Origin: Anaeromyxobacter terrae
Lineage (GTDB): Bacteria; Myxococcota; Myxococcia; Myxococcales; Anaeromyxobacteraceae
Direction of reading: 5' to 3'
Assembly (NCBI RefSeq): GCF_022690685.1
Contig: NZ_JALCYY010000028.1
Span: forward strand, 1-64,000
Length of the DNA: 64,000 nt
Shown here in pieces: positions 18,982 through 28,011 of the stretch. The translations under genes and the position numbers were made by a program. Numbering within the stretch: position 1 is the stretch's first letter; every line of letters begins with the position of its first letter. The notes below the pieces were generated by a model. That model was not told where the DNA came from. It searched no databases and worked only from the letters and a program-made list of their open reading frames with translations.

Positions 18982-19797
18982 TCACCCGAAATAACGGCCA
19001 CGAATCAGGTCGCTTGCGACCCGCGCAACGCCGACCGCAGTTCCAACAAGAAATCGTGTGCAGTTCGAGAACCTCCGTTCTTTCAATAGGGCTCGTCGAG
19101 CTGCGAACTCGCCGACGCGCATACGCCAGGCACTTTCAGAAAGGCCCCCGCCCGTCCCCGGAGCGCGGCACACGGACGAGAGTTCGTCATGGATGTACCG
19201 CACTCTGATTTCGGACGACGCGTACCGCAGCAGGAAGAAGTAGTCCTCACAATGGGTGAGGCGCGGAGCACCAAGGCGGCGCATGCGGCGGATTACCAGT
19301 CCTGGCGTGGGAGCCGGATTGTACACAGCCGCAAGCCATCGAAACGGGATCGCGAACGATAGGTACCGGCTCCAGAGCGCACCAAGGACGTTGTAACTCT
19401 TCATGCCCGAAACGGCATGAAACAAGAGGTCGATGCGTCCCGACGCCAGTTCGGCCATCACACGGTCGACCTTGTCCGCTCGAAATGTATCGTCCGAATC
19501 GAGAAACGCGACGTACGGATACCTGGCACGCCGAATCCCGAGGTTGCGCGCGGCCTGAGGGCCCCGATTCCGCTGCTGCCGGAAGCACCGAACAGGGATC
19601 CCATGCGCATTCACCAAGCGGACGAACGACCTCGCGTCGATGGCAGAGCCGTCATCAACCACCACGATCTCGACGCGGGAAGGGTCGGCGGTAGCGACAG
19701 AGTCGATGGCGCGGAGCAATGACTCACGACGGTTGTATGTTGGGATGACGACGGAGATGCCGAGCGCGTCCCCCTGGTTGCCAGTTAGGTCACTCAA
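18982..19797 (-). CDS. Family 2 glycosyltransferase
   Basis: A GT-A fold glycosyltransferase of about 271 residues. It shows ISVVIPTYNRRESL at the N-terminus, VVVDDGS, the RNRGPQAARNLGI nucleotide-binding segment and FLDSDDT (the DXD metal site). No transmembrane helix is obvious. No ATG lies near the homology start; TTG 19797, overlapping the end of the EpsG-like gene, is the nearest plausible start. An upstream ATG at 19953 would add 52 residues that are out of keeping with the family. It would transfer a sugar to the lipid-linked repeat unit in the cytoplasm; donor and acceptor cannot be assigned. Confidence 0.85.
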   Translation of the reverse strand: MSDLTGNQGDALGISVVIPTYNRRESLLRAIDSVATADPSRVEIVVVDDGSAIDARSFVRLVNAHGIPVRCFRQQRNRGPQAARNLGIRRARYPYVAFLDSDDTFRADKVDRVMAELASGRIDLLFHAVSGMKSYNVLGALWSRYLSFAIPFRWLAAVYNPAPTPGLVIRRMRRLGAPRLTHCEDYFFLLRYASSEIRVRYIHDELSSVCRAPGTGGGLSESAWRMRVGEFAARRALLKERRFSNCTRFLVGTAVGVARVASDLIRGRYFG

Positions 19798-20887
19798 AGA
19801 ACGGCACCGATCGCATGTAATGGGAACCGAGACTCCAGCCAAGCAGGACGACCGCGTTCGAGAGCAGGACCCAGGCGAACGCCCTCGCTCCGACGGCGCG
19901 AGATTCGTTGGCCGGAGCAAGGACCCTCCACAGAACGATCGGGAACACCCCATACACGTAGCGGTAGCCGAAGTATGGGATCACGAGGAAAGGAAGACAC
20001 GTCGCCGCGAGACGCACCGCCGAGAGAAACCTCTCGTCCTTCAGCAGCTGGAGTCTCAGCTGTTGAGTTGGCATGGCCAGCAGCGCCGCGACCATCGTGA
20101 GCAGCGTGGAAGAGAAGGAGAGAACTCGCACCCATATCTCGTCGCCTTCAAGGCCTTGGTACTTCTCGACATAGTAGAGAAGCCGCTGCAGCGGTACGAC
20201 GTCCGCTACGAACGTCGGCTCAAACTTCAGCGAGATAGCGACGACGGCGCAGGCTGCTCCAAGGACCGCGAGGAAGCGGGCCCACGGAAGCGTCGCGGCG
20301 GCGAGGCCGACGAATACCAAAGCTGCGCTAGCGTGAAGCGCGACGGCACCGGCTCCGAACGCGACCGCCGCGACGCGTCGCGTCGGCCAGTGTGACACGG
20401 CCGCGATCGCGAGCCCTACCGAGAACCCCTGCCGGAGAGCATTCGTCGTGAGCTCGATGCCGACCATCGACACGAGCAGGAGGGCTGTAAACCGGGACTT
20501 GTCTTGCGCCGCCCCAGTGGCCAGCAGGATGCCCATTGTGACGATAACTGCCCATGCTGCGCACAGCATGCGCACGTCGCACGCTCCGAGCATTGCTCCG
20601 TTCAGGAGAAGCGCGGACAAACGGAAGCCGCCGTCCATGTCTCGCAGCGCATCGCCGTGGCAATACGCGTGAAACATCTCGGCGTACGCAGCGGTATCGA
20701 CTCCGAACGATAGGCTCCGGAACGCTAGGAGGACCAGCATGACCACCAGCAATCCCGCAGCGAGCCGGTCGACGACCCAGGCGCCTTCCTCGTTCTCTGA
20801 GACGTGGAGATGCGCCACCGCCCGAAGAGCCGCGACCACCAGTGCGACCCCACCGAGCACAGCAAGGATGACGTGGCTCAGAAGCAT
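19790..20887 (-). CDS. EpsG-like polysaccharide polymerase (Wzy role)
   Basis: A 365-residue polytopic membrane protein with about ten hydrophobic segments. It matches the EpsG family in length and in the early motif FRSLSFGVDTAAYAEMF (about 56-72), equivalent to the conserved R-G-D-...Y of EpsG. EpsG proteins polymerise repeat units at the periplasmic face. Position between a WbsX-type protein and a GT2 enzyme supports a Wzy role for this block. Its end overlaps the probable GT2 start. A second polymerase-like protein is encoded at 42,019. Confidence 0.78.
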   Translation of the reverse strand: MLLSHVILAVLGGVALVVAALRAVAHLHVSENEEGAWVVDRLAAGLLVVMLVLLAFRSLSFGVDTAAYAEMFHAYCHGDALRDMDGGFRLSALLLNGAMLGACDVRMLCAAWAVIVTMGILLATGAAQDKSRFTALLLVSMVGIELTTNALRQGFSVGLAIAAVSHWPTRRVAAVAFGAGAVALHASAALVFVGLAAATLPWARFLAVLGAACAVVAISLKFEPTFVADVVPLQRLLYYVEKYQGLEGDEIWVRVLSFSSTLLTMVAALLAMPTQQLRLQLLKDERFLSAVRLAATCLPFLVIPYFGYRYVYGVFPIVLWRVLAPANESRAVGARAFAWVLLSNAVVLLGWSLGSHYMRSVPFFE

Positions 20888-20923
20888 CGGCTTGTCACGT
20901 CACGGCTTCCGCCCGCATCGCCA

Positions 20924-22057
20924 TCATGGAGACAGGTCCATGTCCGCAAATGCGCCGGAGATCGCCTCCAAGAACCCTCGCCTGTTCACCTGGTCCGGCT
21001 CGACGTAGTTTCCTTCCGCCCACTCATTCCATGACTTCAGGAACAGAAATTCACCGGTCTCGGGGCGCCGGGGACGCGCGGCGAGATTGGCGAACGCGAT
21101 GCGGAGCGCTGACCGGAAGGCTTCGGGCGACGAACCGGTTAGAACGAGCCCCCTTCGGCCGGACCGCGGTGTGTTGTCCCAGTTGGCGATCACGCAGTTA
21201 TACGCTGGGAAGGCGAAGCGATTGAGATCAGGGAGCATCGGTCCCACCGCGGCAGCGTAGGGCATGCGCTTGGGACCGCGCTGAACGCACAGGACCCTCG
21301 ACATCTTCGCGGTCACCGCGTCTACCCAGTGGACGCGCGAGAACGAATCTCTCCCCGTGATGTTTGTAATTACCGCCGCATCGATCCCCACCTCCGCGGT
21401 TGATTCGAAGCGCCCTCGTAGATTCGGCGACCATGTACCCAGGATATAGAGCCCGGGATAGCCGTCGGAGTGCGCCAGCCTTCGGAGGATATCGGTGTAT
21501 CGTCGCTCCTTCGGCAGATGTCGCGGCTTGTACACGAACAGCAATGGCTTGCCCTCGTGCTTTATGTATCGCGGATCCACGAAGAACCTTCGAAGCAGCG
21601 CGTAGTGCCGCTCGGCGTCACGATAGGGGTAAGTTTGCTCGATCAGCACTCTCTTCGGGGAGCCGTGCCAAACACCCGTCCACGACTCGTTCGCCCATCC
21701 GACGCAGAAGGGGAAGTCGGGCTCCTTACTGCGCAGGACCGCCTCGAGAGGGGTCTCCAGAAGGCGCTTCCCTCCGAACCAGTAGTGCCAATAGCAGAAT
21801 CCATGAACGCCATATTGCTTCGCCAGCGCCACCTGCTCCGCGCGCGTCTGACTCAGACGGAGGTCGTAGAAGCCGAGCTCTCCCGGAAGGTTCGGTTGCC
21901 GATGGTCACGAAACAAAGGACGGGCCTTGGCAACGTTGTGCCATTCCGTGAAACCGGGTCCCCACCACGCATTGTTCTCCTCGATGGGGTGGAACTGCGG
22001 CAGGTAGAAGGCGATGATCTTGGGCGCACTCAACGTGATGGGCGCGTAGCGGTTCAC
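20924..22057 (-). CDS. WbsX-type (GH99-like) glycosyltransferase family protein
   Basis: A 377-residue protein with the WbsX hallmarks: [25 protein letters not shown] near the N-terminus, [15 protein letters not shown] in the middle and [13 protein letters not shown] near the C-terminus. WbsX proteins occur in O-antigen and capsule loci; the fold is GH99/GH71-like and the exact reaction is not established, so transferase or hydrolase activity are both possible. There is no signal peptide, which favours a cytoplasmic role. The start ATG overlaps the flippase stop as ATGA (22054-22057), so it is coupled to Wzx. Confidence 0.85.
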   Translation of the reverse strand: [377 protein letters not shown]

Positions 22058-23406
22058 GGGAGCGCTCCCGGCAGAGGCTGCGTTGCTTCACGGCGCTCGG
22101 CGCCGGTCCCGGCATCCCAGCGCGCGAGAATGGCGAGAACGAAGTAGTCCGCGGCTACACGGATCGTCCAGGCCCACGCGACGCCATACGCGCCGAACCG
22201 TGTTCCTAGCGCCAAAAGCAGCGCGAAGTATGGCAGCAGCTCAGCGGCATGAACGACAGCTGTCGCTTTAGACCTCCCGCGCGCTTGGAGTGCCGAAAAT
22301 GGGATCTGGGCGAGCGCGCTCAGGAGATAGCCGATCGCTAGAACCTGAAGGACCCGGGAGCCGCCGCTGGCGATCTCCGGTCCGAGCCACACCGTGACGA
22401 GCGGGCGCGCGAAGGCGAGAAACGCCGCAGCGACAGGGCCGGAGGTCAGAAGCACCAGGAGCGTCGCCTTCCGCCTTGCGGACGACCGCTGTTGCGCACC
22501 TACCGTCGCGTCTGAAATCGCGGGGAACAACGCCCTCGAAATCGCCACCGGAACGCTCGTGGCGCGCGCCACTATTTCGGCCGGACCGGTGTAGATCGCC
22601 ACGTTACCGGCACCGACCCGGTTCGAAAGCCAGAAGCGATCCATATATCCCATGAGCGGGTAGATGAAATTGGACAGCGCGATCCAGCCGCTGAATCGGA
22701 ACATCTGGCCGAAGATGTTACGGTCGAAAGCTGATACACGAAGCGATGTCAACGACGTAAGGCGCCGATAGGCAATGATGACGCTTACCGCTCGAGCAAC
22801 GACGAGCCCCCAGACGGCCATTTCGAGCGAGGGCGTCATCGCCGTGAGCGCGACTGGGACCGCCGCGATGAGCACGCCCGTCACGATCCGTTGCAGGCTT
22901 ACGTCCTTGAATTGCTGAAGCCCCTCGAGGAAGGCCTGCAAGATCGTCGTAATCACCAGCAGGGGTAGAGTGAGGACGAGCGCCCTCGTGCCGGCAACGG
23001 CGTCGTGAGAGTTGGTGGGCGTGACGTTTAGTAAACCCGTCAATTCTTCGGCGAACCAGAAGCCGAGGAATCCGATCCCGACGGTGAAAGCAAGGGAGGC
23101 CCATACGGAGGTCCCGAGCACCGCCTGGTGCCGACGGGCGTTTCGCGGTTCCTGCGCGACGAGCCAGCAGACCGAACGCGCAATCCCGAGGTCCATGATG
23201 GCGAAGTAGCCTACGAGTGCCCAGGCGAGAGTGAGAAGCCCGAACTTCTCCGTTCCCAGAACCCTCGCCAACCACCCCATCGCCGGAATCGCGACGACAG
23301 CAGGTGCTGCCGAACCGAGCGTATTCCAGATCGAGTTGCCCAGCAGGGGTCCGAATTTCGCGTTGGTCGCCATCCAATTGGTGCTCGAGGTGAGTCGCCA
23401 TTTCAC
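22054..23406 (-). CDS. wzx: Wzx-type lipid-linked oligosaccharide flippase (copy 1)
   Basis: A 450-residue polytopic protein of the MOP/polysaccharide transporter superfamily, with about 12 helices. The first helix carries NSIWNTLGSAAPAVVAIPAMG, and LARVLGTEKFGLL follows, typical of Wzx/RfbX. It would flip undecaprenyl-linked repeat units to the periplasmic face. A second flippase gene lies at 40,529. The first gene of a leftward run (Wzx, WbsX, EpsG, GT2, DUF1972-GT), it is preceded by a 585-bp gap that should hold the promoter. Confidence 0.86.
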   Translation of the reverse strand: MKWRLTSSTNWMATNAKFGPLLGNSIWNTLGSAAPAVVAIPAMGWLARVLGTEKFGLLTLAWALVGYFAIMDLGIARSVCWLVAQEPRNARRHQAVLGTSVWASLAFTVGIGFLGFWFAEELTGLLNVTPTNSHDAVAGTRALVLTLPLLVITTILQAFLEGLQQFKDVSLQRIVTGVLIAAVPVALTAMTPSLEMAVWGLVVARAVSVIIAYRRLTSLTSLRVSAFDRNIFGQMFRFSGWIALSNFIYPLMGYMDRFWLSNRVGAGNVAIYTGPAEIVARATSVPVAISRALFPAISDATVGAQQRSSARRKATLLVLLTSGPVAAAFLAFARPLVTVWLGPEIASGGSRVLQVLAIGYLLSALAQIPFSALQARGRSKATAVVHAAELLPYFALLLALGTRFGAYGVAWAWTIRVAADYFVLAILARWDAGTGAERREATQPLPGALP

Positions 23407-23991
23407 GCGCGTGGCTTACACCGCGCACCCCTTTTCGTACTTCACGCCGGCGCTCGACGTCACCAGCGCACTGTCTTGGCAAACGGGTAACGGTCGTAAT
23501 TGCTCCGGCAGCGTATGACGCCCACCGGCAGGCTGAACGTGGGCGCAGGCGACCAAGAGCACATGTCCCCTCACGCCCTAACGGATTTCGTCTCACAAGC
23601 CGCTTCGTCGCGACGACCCTACCTCAGCGACGCAACGGTCATCCATGGCGCTGACGGGACGTCGGCTGCCCGGGCGCCTAGGGCGCGCCCGTCCGCAGGT
23701 GCCCTGCCAGTCATCTGCGGCGCATGCCCAGCTCGCTAGACGTGTCGCGCCGTGGCGCGAGTGCGGCCACCGTGACGTCAGGGCGGAACTCGTGCACCAC
23801 GCGCGCCCGCGCCGGAGCGCAAACCTTCATTTCCGCCCCGGCGGCCGCGAGCCCGATCGAGGGTAGTGCGCAGGGTGCGTACGCTTCCCAGCTCGCGGTC
23901 TTGGATCTCCGCGCCGGCACGCCTCGTGTCACCGCCGCGCGGTGGTGGTATCGCCCGAGGTGTCCGCGGAACGACGGCAGGCGCTTCCGGG
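23407..23991. other. Intergenic gap between the wzc and wzx genes, no supported gene
   Basis: 585 bp with no frame showing a recognisable protein. It separates the end of the wzc gene from the start of the flippase operon, both leftward, so it should contain the terminator of one unit and the promoter of the next. I could not define either from sequence. Base composition changes here from the very GC-rich Wza-Wzb-Wzc block to the more AT-containing glycosyltransferase block. Confidence 0.5.
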
Positions 23992-26247
23992 CTACTCCTC
24001 GTCACTCGACGCCGCCGCATACCGGTACTGGTAATGGTACGCGCTGCCGCGCCCGAGCCCCCGCTCGACCGAGACGCCGTTCAGGACGATCCCGTGCACC
24101 CGCGCGCCGCCGCGGCCGAACGCGCGCAGCGCCGCCACCACTTCGCGGAGGGGATGGGCGCCCCACTTCAGGACGAGGAGGTTCACGCCGGCGTGGCGCG
24201 CGACGAGCGCCGCGTCGGTGACCGCGAGGATGGGCGGCGTGTCGATGAGCACCACGTCGAAGCGGCCGGCGAGCTCGGCGAGGAGCCGCTGGAAGCGCTC
24301 GCTCCCGAGAAGCTCCGCCGGGTTCGGAGGGATGCGGCCGGTCGAGAGGAAGCGGACTTTCTCGCTCCCCGTCTCGCGCAGCGCCTCGTCGAGCGAGACC
24401 TGCCCGCCGAGGACGTCCGAGACCCCGGGCGCGCGGCGGAGGCCGAGGTGCCGGTGCAGGTAGCCGCGGCGCAGGTCCGCGTCCACCACCACGACCCGCT
24501 TGCCGGACTCGCCGAGCAGGTGGGCGAGGTTCACCGCCACGAACGACTTGCCGACACCCGGCGCTGGACCGCCGATGGTGACGATCGGATTGCGCGCCTC
24601 GAACAGCGCGAACTGGAGGCTCGTCCGCAGGCTGCGCAGCGCCTCGACGGTCATGCTGGCTGGATCCGTGGCGGCCAGCACGGGCACCGGCCGGCGCTCC
24701 TTGATCGCGCGACGCTCGCCCTCCGCGTGCCCCTCGCAGCGTGGGATGTTCGCGTGCACGCCGAGGCCAGTGGCCCGCTCGATCGCCTCCGGGTCCTCCA
24801 TCCCCTGATCGAGGGCGCGGCGCGCGAAGGCGATCGCGACGCCCGCGGCGGCGCCGAGGAAGAGGGCGAGGAGCAGCACCACCGCCTTGCGGGGCGCGAC
24901 GGGCTTCGCGGGGACGATGGCCGCGTCGAGGATGCGGACGTTGCCGATCGTCCCCTCCTTCACGACCTTCAGCTCCTGGGCGCGGTTGAGCAGGGTGAGG
25001 TAGAGCTCGTTCGCGACCTTCACGTCGCGCAGCCGCCGGGCCGACTCGAGCTCCGCCTCGGGCAGGTCCTTCATGCGCCGGTCGATGCGCGCGCGCTCCT
25101 CCGCGAGCCGGGAGAGCTTGTCTCGCATCGCGACCAGCACCGGGTGGCTCTCCGTGAACTTCTGCCGGAGCGCCGCGTACTCCACCTGCAGCTCGGAGAT
25201 GCCCTTCTCGACCTCGACGACGCGCTGCAGGGCGGCCTGGGTGGCGAGCGTGACGTCCACGGCGCCGTCACGCGCGCGGTACCGCTCGAGCTCGACCTCC
25301 GCACCCTCCAGCTTGGAGCGCAGCGCGGGCAGCTGCTCGTCCAGGAACTCGAGCGTCTTCTGCGCCTCCGCGCTCTTCCGCTCCACGTTCTGCCGGAGGT
25401 ACTTGCGCGAGAGCGAGTCGAGGATCGCGGCGATCCCGGCGCGGTCGGGCCCTTCGAGGGCGAGCTGCAGCACGCCCGTCTTCTTGCCCTTCTCGGAGAT
25501 GCGCAGGTCCTGCTGCAGCTCCTCCACGACCTCGTCGCGCGGGCGGCGCGAGATGCGGAACTCCGTCCCCGGTCGCGCGCGCAGGTCGGCCACGAAGAGC
25601 TCGAGCCCGCCGCTCGAGACCTGCTCGCCCACCTTGCTCTCGGCGAGCGCGCTCCCGTCCTCGTCCTTCACGCGGTAGGCGCCGCCCTCGCCCGCGACGA
25701 GCGTCAGCTTGTGGCCGGCGAGCGCTGGCGAGAGCTCCAGCCGGCCGAGCGCGATCCGCTCGCCGCCCCAGCCGAACGCGCCGAGCCCGAGGACGGCGCC
25801 GCGGGGCTCCTCGCCCTGATAGGCGCGAGCGACGGGGCCCCCGACGAGCGGGAAGCGGCGCGGTCGCGCGACGAGATCGAGCCGGAGCTCGTCCACCACA
25901 GCGCCCACCAGCGCGCGCGAGCGGAGGATCTCGATCTCCGTCTCCGCGGGCGTGCTATCGCCGAGCATGTCGCTGAGGTCGCCGAGGCCGAGGCCCCCCT
26001 TCTTCTGCTCGACCTGAACGAGCACGTCGGAGCGGTAGACGGGCGTCGCGAGGAAAGCGTACGCGCCGCCGAGCACGAGCGCGCCCGCGGTGGCCGCCGC
26101 GATGAGCCAGCGGTTCGCGAGGACGACGTCGAGGTACTCGCGGAGCGAGACCTCGTCCTCGTCGCCCACCTCGGCGGGCGGCAGCTCCTCCGGCGTCCGC
26201 GCCGACCCGGGAACGACCTCGAGCGCCACGTCTCCCCGCTTCGACAT
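23992..26247 (-). CDS. wzc: Wzc-type polysaccharide copolymerase with BY-kinase domain
   Basis: A 751-residue protein. Helix 1 is at about 48-66, a periplasmic Wzz domain with coiled coils follows, and helix 2 lies at about 455-475. The cytoplasmic BY-kinase has Walker A GPAPGVGKS (560-568), Walker A' VVVVDADLRRG (585-595) and Walker B VVLIDTPP (665-672). The tail has a short tyrosine cluster, Y737, Y739, Y741 and Y743, the sites expected for autophosphorylation and removal by Wzb. It controls chain length and export together with the Wza-like and Wzb proteins encoded 5 bp and about 1.2 kb upstream. Full length with intact motifs, so probably active. Confidence 0.93.
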   Translation of the reverse strand: MSKRGDVALEVVPGSARTPEELPPAEVGDEDEVSLREYLDVVLANRWLIAAATAGALVLGGAYAFLATPVYRSDVLVQVEQKKGGLGLGDLSDMLGDSTPAETEIEILRSRALVGAVVDELRLDLVARPRRFPLVGGPVARAYQGEEPRGAVLGLGAFGWGGERIALGRLELSPALAGHKLTLVAGEGGAYRVKDEDGSALAESKVGEQVSSGGLELFVADLRARPGTEFRISRRPRDEVVEELQQDLRISEKGKKTGVLQLALEGPDRAGIAAILDSLSRKYLRQNVERKSAEAQKTLEFLDEQLPALRSKLEGAEVELERYRARDGAVDVTLATQAALQRVVEVEKGISELQVEYAALRQKFTESHPVLVAMRDKLSRLAEERARIDRRMKDLPEAELESARRLRDVKVANELYLTLLNRAQELKVVKEGTIGNVRILDAAIVPAKPVAPRKAVVLLLALFLGAAAGVAIAFARRALDQGMEDPEAIERATGLGVHANIPRCEGHAEGERRAIKERRPVPVLAATDPASMTVEALRSLRTSLQFALFEARNPIVTIGGPAPGVGKSFVAVNLAHLLGESGKRVVVVDADLRRGYLHRHLGLRRAPGVSDVLGGQVSLDEALRETGSEKVRFLSTGRIPPNPAELLGSERFQRLLAELAGRFDVVLIDTPPILAVTDAALVARHAGVNLLVLKWGAHPLREVVAALRAFGRGGARVHGIVLNGVSVERGLGRGSAYHYQYRYAAASSDEE

Positions 26248-26251
26248 TGGA

Positions 26252-27358
26252 CTATTTCCCCTGCACCGCGTTCACGCCGCGGTTGGCGAGATCGACGCTC
26301 TGCCAGATGCCCTGGATGGTCGGGAGGATCTGCGTCACGACGCGGTTCCAGTTGGCGAGCCCGTACGGCGCCACGTAGACGACGTCGAGCGGCTCGAGCT
26401 GGAACTGGGTGGCGAGCAGCATCGCGTCGGCGTTCGACGCGTTCAGCCGGTAGACGCGCGGCGCGTCGTAGCGGCCGCGGAACACGTACACCTCGCCCGG
26501 GTTCGAGGTCGCCGGAACGAAGCCCTCCGAGTCGCCGATCGCCTCGGCGAGGCTCATCCGGCCGCGCACCATGAGCTTCGAGGACTGGCGCGTCACCTCG
26601 CCGAGCACGAAGACCTTGTTCTCCTCGCGCGACGGCACGTGCACCACGTCGCCGTCCTGGAGGAGCCAGTTCTGCGAGCGATCGCCTTCGTCGTAGAAGG
26701 CCTGCAGGTCGAGCCGGTAGGTGCGGCCCTCGCGCGTGAGGGCGACGCCGCGCGTCCAGGCGTTCGGTCCGAGCCCGCGGCAGGCGGCGATGGCGTCCTG
26801 CACGCGGAGCGGTACATCGGTGATGGGCAGCGTCGTCGGCTGCACCACCTCACCCGTCACCTCGACGCGCTGCCCGCGGAACGCCGCGATGCGCACGTCG
26901 AGCTGGGGGTTCTCGATGTACTTGCGGAGCCGATCGGCGATGAGGACACGGACCTCGGGGAGCGTCTTGCCGCCCACCGCGAGGACGCCGACATGCGGGT
27001 AGAACATCGTCCCATCCGCCTGCACGGCGTTGCCAAACGTCTCCGCCGCACGGAACTCGCCTGCGGGGATCGTCAGCTCGGGGTGATCCCAGACGATGAC
27101 CGAGACGACGTCGTAAGGGGCGATCCGGTACTGCCAGCTCGCGGCCTGGTCCGCGAGCGGGTCCTTCGGGCGGGCGCCAGCGGCGCGAACACGCGCGTCG
27201 GCCTGCTCGACGAGGACCTTCGGGGAGATGGGGACGACTTCGATGGGCTGCTCGGCGGTACCGCGTGATTCGAGCGCGCCCTGCTGGAACTGGAGGCCGG
27301 GGTAGACGGAGCGGCAGCCCGTGGCGAGCAGGGCAAGAGCGGCCAGGGCGATGCCCAT
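26252..27358 (-). CDS. wza: OPX polysaccharide export lipoprotein, Wza-like (copy 2)
   Basis: A 368-residue protein from the ATG at 27358. A lipoprotein signal ends in LLATGC (lipid Cys at about residue 16), the Poly_export domain begins at YRIAPYDVVSVIVWDHPELT, and two SLBB-type segments (VEVTGEVVQPTTL, VFVLGEVTRQSSK) precede an amphipathic C-terminal helix that in Wza crosses the outer membrane. A GTG at 27436 overlaps the wzb stop (GTGA) and would add 26 residues before the signal sequence; I prefer the shorter form because the N-region would otherwise be too long. The compact Wzb-Wza-Wzc order marks a classical export operon. Confidence 0.9.
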   Translation of the reverse strand: MGIALAALALLATGCRSVYPGLQFQQGALESRGTAEQPIEVVPISPKVLVEQADARVRAAGARPKDPLADQAASWQYRIAPYDVVSVIVWDHPELTIPAGEFRAAETFGNAVQADGTMFYPHVGVLAVGGKTLPEVRVLIADRLRKYIENPQLDVRIAAFRGQRVEVTGEVVQPTTLPITDVPLRVQDAIAACRGLGPNAWTRGVALTREGRTYRLDLQAFYDEGDRSQNWLLQDGDVVHVPSREENKVFVLGEVTRQSSKLMVRGRMSLAEAIGDSEGFVPATSNPGEVYVFRGRYDAPRVYRLNASNADAMLLATQFQLEPLDVVYVAPYGLANWNRVVTQILPTIQGIWQSVDLANRGVNAVQGK

Positions 27359-27432
27359 CCGATTCCCGTTCGTCCCGAGCGTGCTCCCGCTGGCGGGGCT
27401 CGGTCGAGGAACGAGCACGTGACGCGCGACGC

Positions 27433-27882
27433 TCACGGCGCCCTCCAGAACGCACGGTCGAAGTCCTCGAGGCCGCGCTCGATGAGCGCGAGGGCCGCCT
27501 CGAAGGAGGCGCGGGGCAGGCGATACGGATCCGGCACGTCGAACCCTCCGAACTTTCCGATGCGGTGCACGCGACCGCGCGCCGAGGGCGCGATCGCCTC
27601 GATCTTCCGCTGATGGCCGGACTCCATCACGAGGACGAGGTCGGCCGCCGCAAGCATCTCGGGGGTGAGCTGCCTCGCCCGGTGGGAAGTGAGGTCGAGC
27701 CCCCGCTCAGCCATGAGGGCGACCGCGATCGGGTCGGCACCCCGTCCCTCGAGCGCGCCGAGCCCCGCTGACTCCACCTGGCCGCGGCCCCGCGCCGCAA
27801 ACTTCGCGCGCAGGAGCGCCTCCGCCATGGGGCTCCGGCAGATGTTGCCCACGCACACGATCAGGACTCGGTCGAGCATCAC
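27433..27882 (-). CDS. wzb: Low-molecular-weight protein tyrosine phosphatase, Wzb-like
   Basis: A 149-residue LMW phosphatase. The P-loop CVGNICRSP is at about 10-18 (nucleophile Cys and Arg spaced C-x5-R), and the general-acid loop VPDPYRLP lies at about 116-123. Wzb removes phosphate from the tyrosine tail of the Wzc kinase, encoded two genes downstream, and so cycles its assembly state. The first two codons are both ATG; either could start. Intact catalytic residues suggest an active enzyme. A palindromic repeat (27906-27938) lies just upstream. Confidence 0.93.
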   Translation of the reverse strand: MMLDRVLIVCVGNICRSPMAEALLRAKFAARGRGQVESAGLGALEGRGADPIAVALMAERGLDLTSHRARQLTPEMLAAADLVLVMESGHQRKIEAIAPSARGRVHRIGKFGGFDVPDPYRLPRASFEAALALIERGLEDFDRAFWRAP

Positions 27883-27905
27883 GTACTGGAGAGCACCCGC
27901 GTATT

Positions 27906-27938
27906 CCGCTCGTGCTGAGCCTGTCGAAGCACGAGCGG
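27906..27938. repeat. Palindromic interspersed repeat, copy 4
   Basis: A perfect 11-bp stem (27906-27916 with 27928-27938) around the loop GAGCCTGTCGA, in the same orientation and with the same inner triplet as copy 1. It sits in the 129-bp gap between the ABC exporter gene and wzb, where it could act as a transcript-stabilising or terminating hairpin. Confidence 0.87.
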
Positions 27939-28011
27939 GATCGCCGCGCCAGAAGCCCGTCCGGCACCCCCCGAACTGGATGTGCAGGGTACCGGCCCTT
28001 CCGCCCCGAGT